Source: Ga0074130 sp035565355 (GTDB lineage: Bacteria; Pseudomonadota; Gammaproteobacteria; Burkholderiales; Rhodocyclaceae). Taken from it: DNA of 9,099 bases. Location of the stretch: contig DATMSM010000004.1 of NCBI GenBank assembly GCA_035565355.1, positions 1 through 9,099 of the forward strand. The letters run 5' to 3'. Made by a program: the position numbers and the translations under genes. This document shows, piece after piece, positions 4,820 through 9,099 of this stretch. The notes beneath the pieces were generated by a model that saw only the letters and a list, made by a program, of their open reading frames with translations, did no database searches and had not been told where the DNA came from. Numbering within the stretch: the stretch's first letter is position 1; each line of letters begins with the position of its first letter.

Positions 4820-7800
4820 TCAGCTGCGCGGCCGGGCTTCCCACATTTTCTGCAGGCGTTTGACCGAGACCGGCGAAGGCGTGCGCAGCTCCTGTGCAAA
4901 CAGCGCGACGCGCAGCTCTTCCAGCAGCCAGCGGAACTCGTCCAGGGCCGGGTCGGCCACGCCGCTTCTGGCCTGATTGATCCACTCGCGCTCGAATGGC
5001 TTCGCCAACGCTTGCCAATCCGCCAATTGTCGCGCATCACGGGTCGGATCGGCGCGCAGTTTGTCCAGACGCATACCGGCCGCCTTGAGATAGCGCGGAT
5101 AGTGCTGCAGGCGTTCGTAGGACGTGTTGACAATGAAGTGCTTGGGCAGCAGCGCGGCCAATTGCGCATGGATGTCGGCACAGGCGGCAGGAAAGGCCTT
5201 GTTCATCGCGGTCAGGCGCTTGCTCAATGCGGCCTGCTCGGTGAGGATGGCGCCCAGTAGCTTGGCGACCTCCTGCGCAATCAGGGTAATGCGGCCGCGC
5301 GCCGAATCGCGGCGCGCCTCGAACTCGGCCGGCGTAGCCGGCAACGGATCCATCATGCAGCTGCGTTCCAGCGTCACAGCGAGAATTTGCGATTTAAGCT
5401 CCTGCTCCGTACCGCCCGATTTGTCGAGCAACATGAACTGCATGGCCATGTCGCGCAGGCCCGGCAGGCTCTTGTCGATGAACTTGACCTGTTCCTTGAG
5501 ATTCAGCGTGAACAGGCGGCGCAGGCCGGCACGGTGCAGGCTGCGGGCTTTTTCCTCGCTGTCGATGGCACGCAGGGCCACACTTTCGCCCTCGTCTACC
5601 AGGGCCGGAAAGCCGACCACATTGCGACCGTTGATGCGCACCTCCAGCAGTTCCGGCAACTCACCGAAACTCCAGCTGGTCAGGCCGGTAAGCTCACCTT
5701 CACCGGCCTCTGCGGCTGCACCCGTCTCAACCTTGATCTCGGCCTTGGCGAAGCTCTGCTCGACGCGATCCGCGTACTGGCCGCGCAGTTCGGGCAACGA
5801 GCGCGACATGGCCAGCGTGCCGCCGTGCTCATCCAGCAGGCGGAAATTCATGAACAGATGCGGACGTAGCTCGCCGCTACGGAAGGCATCTAGCGGCAGT
5901 TTCATGCCCAGCTTTTCCTCCACCGCCCGGGTCAGCGCACGCACCAGCGGCTCCGTGGTTTCGGTCACGGCTTCGCAGAAGTCCTCGGCAAAGCCGTCCA
6001 GCGGTTGCAGGCGATGACGGAACTTCTGCGGCAGCGTCTTGGTCAGCGCCACCACTTTTTCCTTGAGCAAACCGGGCACCAGCCATTCAACACGATTGGC
6101 AGGAATCTGGTTGAGCGAAGCCAGCGGCACCGACAGGGTCACGCCGTCGTCGCTGGCGCCCGGATCGTGATGGTAGGTGAGCTTGAGCTTCTGTCCATGC
6201 ACTTCAAGATTCGGCGGAAAGGTGTCGGTGGTGATGCCTTCCGCCTCATGCCGCATCAGCTGTTCCCTCTCCAGGAACAGGAGCTTCGGATTCTGCTGCT
6301 CGGCTTCCTTGCGCCAGTGATCGAAGGCGACCAAGGTAATCGCATCCGACGGCAGCTTGCTGTCGTAGAAGGCGTAGATCAGTTCATCGTCGACCAACAC
6401 GTCTGGGCGGCGCGACTTGTGCTCCAGCGCTTCGATGTCGCGGATCAATTTCTGGTTATGCTGCAGGAAACGCGCGCGCTTGACGTAGTCCTCATGCACC
6501 TGGCCGTTGACCAGGGCGCCGCGGATGAAGAGTTCGCGCGCCAGCTTGGGATCGCGCGGACCGTAGTTGATACGGCGCTTGGCGTACAGCAGGATGCCGT
6601 GCAGGGTGGCGCGCTCAAAGGCGACCACCTGGCCTGAATTCTTTTCCCAATGCGGCTCGTAGGCGTGTTTCCGGACCAGATGCGCGCCAACCTGCTCCAG
6701 CCACTCCGGCTCGATGCGACCGACGGTGCGCGCGAACAGCCGCGAAGTATCGATCAGCTCGCCGGCCATGATCCACTTGCCGGCCTTTTTCTGCAGGGTC
6801 GAGCCGGGATGGATGAAGAACTTGATGCCGCGCGCGCCGAGATAGTGCGGCTCGTCTTCGCTCTTCAGGCCGATATGGCCGAGCAGTCCGGTCAGCAAGG
6901 CCTTGTGGATGGCGTCGTAGGAAGCCGGCAGCTGGTTTTCCTTCCACTCATGCTCGGCACACAGGGTATGCAACTGGCTGTGGACGTCGCGCCATTCGCG
7001 CAGGCGCAGCCACGACAGGAAGTTGCTCTTGCACCACTGGCGCTGCTTGCTCTGCGTCTCGTGCTTCCACATTTCATCGGCAGCGTTCCAGAGTTTTACC
7101 CAGAACAGGAACTCGGATTTCTCGTCCTTCCACTTCGCATGCGCCTGGTCGGCTGCGCCCTGCTGCTCCTGCGGGCGCTCGCGCGGGTCCTGCGCCGACA
7201 AGGCGGCGGCGATGATCAGCACTTCGCGCAAACAGCCCTCCTTGCGCGCAGCCAGGATCATGCGGCCGATCTTGGGATCGAGCGGCAGGCGCGCCAGCTC
7301 GGTGCCGACCTTGGTCAGTTGCTTCGTATCTTCGTCGATGGCACCCAATTCGGCCAGCAGCTGATAACCGTCGGCGATCATGCGCGGCAGCGGCGCTTCG
7401 AGGAAGGGGAAGTCCTCCACATCGCCGAGATGCAGCGCACGCATGCGCAGGATCACGCCGGCCAGCGAAGAGCGCAGAATCTCCGGCTCGGTGTGCGGCA
7501 GACGCTTGCTGAAATCGTCCTCGTCGTAGAGGCGGATGCAGATGCCGCTGGCGACGCGGCCGCAACGGCCGGCACGCTGCTTCGCCGCCGATTGCGCAAT
7601 CGGCTCGACCAGCAGCTGATCAACCTTGTTGCGGTGCGAGTAGCGCTTGACGCGTGCCAGCCCCGTATCGACGACATAGCGTATGCCCGGCACCGTCAGC
7701 GAGGTTTCCGCGACGTTGGTCGCCAGCACCACGCGACGCCCCTGGTGCGACTGGAATACGCGGCTCTGCTCCTGCGCCGACTGGCGCGCGAACAGCGGCA

Positions 7801-8596
7801 GCACCTCGGTGCCGCCGGGATGGTGCTTCCTCAGCGCCTCGGCGGCTTCGCGTATCTCGCGCTCGCCCGGCAGAAACACCAGCACATCGCCGGGGCCGCT
7901 GCGATGCGCTTCGTCCACAGCATCGACAATGGCCTCGTTGACATCGCGATCGTCATCCACGCCGTAGGGCCGGTAGCGCATCTCGATCGGATACAGGCGG
8001 CCCGACACCTCGATCACCGGCGCCGGCTTACCGTCAATGGCGAAGTGCTTGCTGAAGCGCTCCGCATCCAGGGTTGCCGAGGTCACGATCAGCTTCAGCT
8101 CAGGCCGCTGCTGCAGCACGCCGCGCAGATAGCCGAGCAGGAAGTCGATATTGAGGCTGCGCTCATGCGCCTCGTCAATGATGAGAGTGTCGTACTGCCT
8201 GAGCAGCGGATCGCCCTGCGTCTCGGCGAGCAGGATGCCGTCGGTCATCAGCTTGATGTAGCTGTTGCCCGAGGTCTTGTCGGTAAAGCGGATCTTGTAG
8301 CCGACGTAATGGCCAATCTCCGACTTCAGTTCCTGGGCAATGCGCGTCGCCGTTGCGCGCGCGGCGATGCGGCGGGGTTGCGTGTGGCCGATCAGGCCGG
8401 CCGTGCCGCGCCCCAGCTCAAGGCAGATCTTGGGCAACTGGGTGGTCTTGCCGGAGCCGGTTTCGCCGCAAACGACGACGACCTGATGCTTCTGGATCGC
8501 CGCAGCGATCTCGGCGCGTTTCTGGGTGACCGGCAGCGCTTCGTCATAGCTGATCGCTGGCCGTGCGGCCAGTCGTGCTTCCACATCGAACTTCAT
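4820..8596 (-). CDS. hrpA: ATP-dependent RNA helicase HrpA (DEAH box)
   Basis: HrpA is a 3'-to-5' DEAH/RHA helicase; in E. coli it is linked to rescuing stalled or colliding ribosomes on mRNA. The 1258-residue product keeps all core motifs: Walker A GETGSGKT (44-51), Ia TQPRRIAA (72-79), DEAH (141-144), SAT (173-175), motif V TNVAETSLTVPGI (293-305) and motif VI QRAGRCGR (340-347). Winged-helix/HA2 and OB-fold regions follow (about 400-680), then the long C-terminal DUF3418 region characteristic of HrpA, starting near YGPRDPKLARELFIRGAL. The length is close to the roughly 1300 residues of E. coli HrpA, with a shorter N terminus. I place the start at the ATG at 8596 because it overlaps the crcB stop as ATGA and leads directly into the family's ALPVTQKRAEI motif. 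The frame stays open for another 166 codons upstream, but that stretch is crcB read out of frame. No frameshift is seen. Confidence 0.96.
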   Translation of the reverse strand: MKFDVEARLAARPAISYDEALPVTQKRAEIAAAIQKHQVVVVCGETGSGKTTQLPKICLELGRGTAGLIGHTQPRRIAARATATRIAQELKSEIGHYVGYKIRFTDKTSGNSYIKLMTDGILLAETQGDPLLRQYDTLIIDEAHERSLNIDFLLGYLRGVLQQRPELKLIVTSATLDAERFSKHFAIDGKPAPVIEVSGRLYPIEMRYRPYGVDDDRDVNEAIVDAVDEAHRSGPGDVLVFLPGEREIREAAEALRKHHPGGTEVLPLFARQSAQEQSRVFQSHQGRRVVLATNVAETSLTVPGIRYVVDTGLARVKRYSHRNKVDQLLVEPIAQSAAKQRAGRCGRVASGICIRLYDEDDFSKRLPHTEPEILRSSLAGVILRMRALHLGDVEDFPFLEAPLPRMIADGYQLLAELGAIDEDTKQLTKVGTELARLPLDPKIGRMILAARKEGCLREVLIIAAALSAQDPRERPQEQQGAADQAHAKWKDEKSEFLFWVKLWNAADEMWKHETQSKQRQWCKSNFLSWLRLREWRDVHSQLHTLCAEHEWKENQLPASYDAIHKALLTGLLGHIGLKSEDEPHYLGARGIKFFIHPGSTLQKKAGKWIMAGELIDTSRLFARTVGRIEPEWLEQVGAHLVRKHAYEPHWEKNSGQVVAFERATLHGILLYAKRRINYGPRDPKLARELFIRGALVNGQVHEDYVKRARFLQHNQKLIRDIEALEHKSRRPDVLVDDELIYAFYDSKLPSDAITLVAFDHWRKEAEQQNPKLLFLEREQLMRHEAEGITTDTFPPNLEVHGQKLKLTYHHDPGASDDGVTLSVPLASLNQIPANRVEWLVPGLLKEKVVALTKTLPQKFRHRLQPLDGFAEDFCEAVTETTEPLVRALTRAVEEKLGMKLPLDAFRSGELRPHLFMNFRLLDEHGGTLAMSRSLPELRGQYADRVEQSFAKAEIKVETGAAAEAGEGELTGLTSWSFGELPELLEVRINGRNVVGFPALVDEGESVALRAIDSEEKARSLHRAGLRRLFTLNLKEQVKFIDKSLPGLRDMAMQFMLLDKSGGTEQELKSQILAVTLERSCMMDPLPATPAEFEARRDSARGRITLIAQEVAKLLGAILTEQAALSKRLTAMNKAFPAACADIHAQLAALLPKHFIVNTSYERLQHYPRYLKAAGMRLDKLRADPTRDARQLADWQALAKPFEREWINQARSGVADPALDEFRWLLEELRVALFAQELRTPSPVSVKRLQKMWEARPRS

Positions 8597-8976
8597 TGTG
8601 CCAACCGCTGTACCGTGTAAATGCCCAGCCCCGTCATCAGCAAGGAGCCGAAGAGGTGCACGCTCGCCGTTGCCGCGGCCCAGCCCCAGGCCTCGACCCG
8701 GATTAGGGCCACAACCTCGGCCGAAAAGCTGGAAAAAGTCGTCAAACCGCCGAGAAAACCGGTTACCAGGAACAGGCGCAACTCGGTCGGCAACGAAGTA
8801 TTGATATGAAACAACATGACCGCCATGCCAACCAGATAGCCTCCGAGCAGATTGGCCGCCAGGGTGCCGAGCGGCACCAGGGCAAACAGCGGGTTGAGCC
8901 ACAGGCCCAGCGCCCAGCGCAGCCAGGCGCCCAGGGCCGCGCCGGCACCGATGCCGGCAAAGGAAATCCAGTTCAT
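8593..8976 (-). CDS. crcB: Fluoride-specific ion channel CrcB (Fluc)
   Basis: CrcB/Fluc is a small inner-membrane fluoride channel that works as an antiparallel homodimer and lowers cytoplasmic fluoride. The 127-residue product has four hydrophobic helices and the family motifs: GAWLRW (16-21), GTLAANLLGGYLVG (37-50, with pore Asn42) and GFLGGLTTFSSF (73-84). The last carries both phenylalanines of the fluoride-binding Phe box (Phe81, Phe84) and the central sodium-site TTFS. The length is normal. The start ATG has only a weak Shine-Dalgarno sequence; an ATG 8 bases upstream is out of frame. The stop overlaps the hrpA start as ATGA, so hrpA translation is probably coupled to crcB. I saw no fluoride riboswitch in the 123 bases available upstream. 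A single copy suits a homodimer; no second crcB is present here. Confidence 0.96.
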   Translation of the reverse strand: MNWISFAGIGAGAALGAWLRWALGLWLNPLFALVPLGTLAANLLGGYLVGMAVMLFHINTSLPTELRLFLVTGFLGGLTTFSSFSAEVVALIRVEAWGWAAATASVHLFGSLLMTGLGIYTVQRLAQ

Positions 8977-9099
8977 GGCGGCATTTTACCGTGGCAGAGG
9001 AGCCGACCGGCGTTGCGGTGATCGCGTGCGTTGTATTCAGCGAACACTCAGCCGAGCAAGCACAAAAACTTTTGAATTTGGGGTTTAGGAGCAAAACCT
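8977..9099 (-). other. Upstream region of the crcB-hrpA operon, no clear signal
   Basis: These 123 bases end at the window edge and become AT-rich from about 9061 on. They should hold the operon promoter, but I see none that is convincing. The best minus-strand candidate is TTGCTC (9059-9054) with TACAAC (9035-9030), an 18-base spacer and only 3 and 4 consensus matches. On the plus strand a purine stretch AGGAG (9087-9091) near the edge could be the ribosome binding site of a divergent gene starting beyond the window, but its start codon is not visible. Confidence 0.35.

Noticed and set aside
5297..5317. GCGCGCCG-AATCG-CGGCGCGC hairpin within hrpA
   Set aside because: It falls in arginine- and alanine-rich codons of a GC-rich gene, has no T-run, and is far from any gene end. 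Codon composition explains it.
5124..6017. A 297-codon serine/arginine-rich open frame on the plus strand
   Set aside because: It is antisense to the conserved C-terminal region of hrpA, and its composition is the usual shadow of a GC-rich gene.
6650..8620. A 656-codon open frame on the plus strand
   Set aside because: It is antisense to hrpA, whose motifs are all intact. Long antisense frames are common opposite GC-rich genes, and the translation, rich in Leu, Gln, Arg and Ala, shows no recognisable domain.
8597..9094. A 166-codon upstream extension of the hrpA frame
   Set aside because: It is crcB read in another frame. The ATG at 8596 overlaps the crcB stop and begins the conserved HrpA N terminus.
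8977..9099. Fluoride riboswitch ahead of crcB
   Set aside because: I looked on the minus strand for the conserved pseudoknot elements and the CTGATG-type segment and did not find them in the bases available. One further upstream cannot be excluded.

Overview
The window comes from a Gram-negative, GC-rich bacterium, most likely a betaproteobacterium. It carries Kdo/LPS-transport genes (kdsD, lptC, lptA), a Phasin_2-type polyhydroxybutyrate (PHB) granule protein with PhaR-like operator sites, and a proteobacterial hrpA helicase with the long C-terminal extension. Nothing here looks like a phage, plasmid, transposon, CRISPR array or RNA gene. Every long open frame that is not listed as a gene is antisense or out of frame to a well-supported gene.

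Plus strand, 1-3287. The window opens inside kdsD (tandem CBS domains only), followed 3 bases later by lptC and then lptA. These form a tight LPS-biogenesis cluster, but the usual kdsC between kdsD and lptC is absent, and lptB and rpoN do not follow lptA. An AT-rich gap of 126 bases comes next. It holds a near-consensus sigma-70 promoter bracketed by two dyads that share the core TGCGATGCA in opposite orientations. This promoter drives a phasin gene (phaP) that ends in three hairpins, the last a textbook Rho-independent terminator. Then comes a secreted protein combining a FecR-like domain with a C-terminal SPOR domain.

Minus strand, 8976-3284. Four genes read in one direction and are packed like an operon: crcB (fluoride channel), hrpA (DEAH-box RNA helicase, start overlapping the crcB stop as ATGA), an EI24/CysZ-like membrane protein, and a stand-alone molybdopterin-binding-fold protein of the CinA N-terminal type. 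The last of these converges on the FecR/SPOR gene, and their stop codons share the four bases CTAA.

The window is mostly housekeeping, and I do not see an undescribed multi-gene system. The observations most worth following are the two-operator phasin promoter, the rearranged kds/lpt cluster, the FecR-SPOR fusion, and the abutting dyads at the convergent gene junction.
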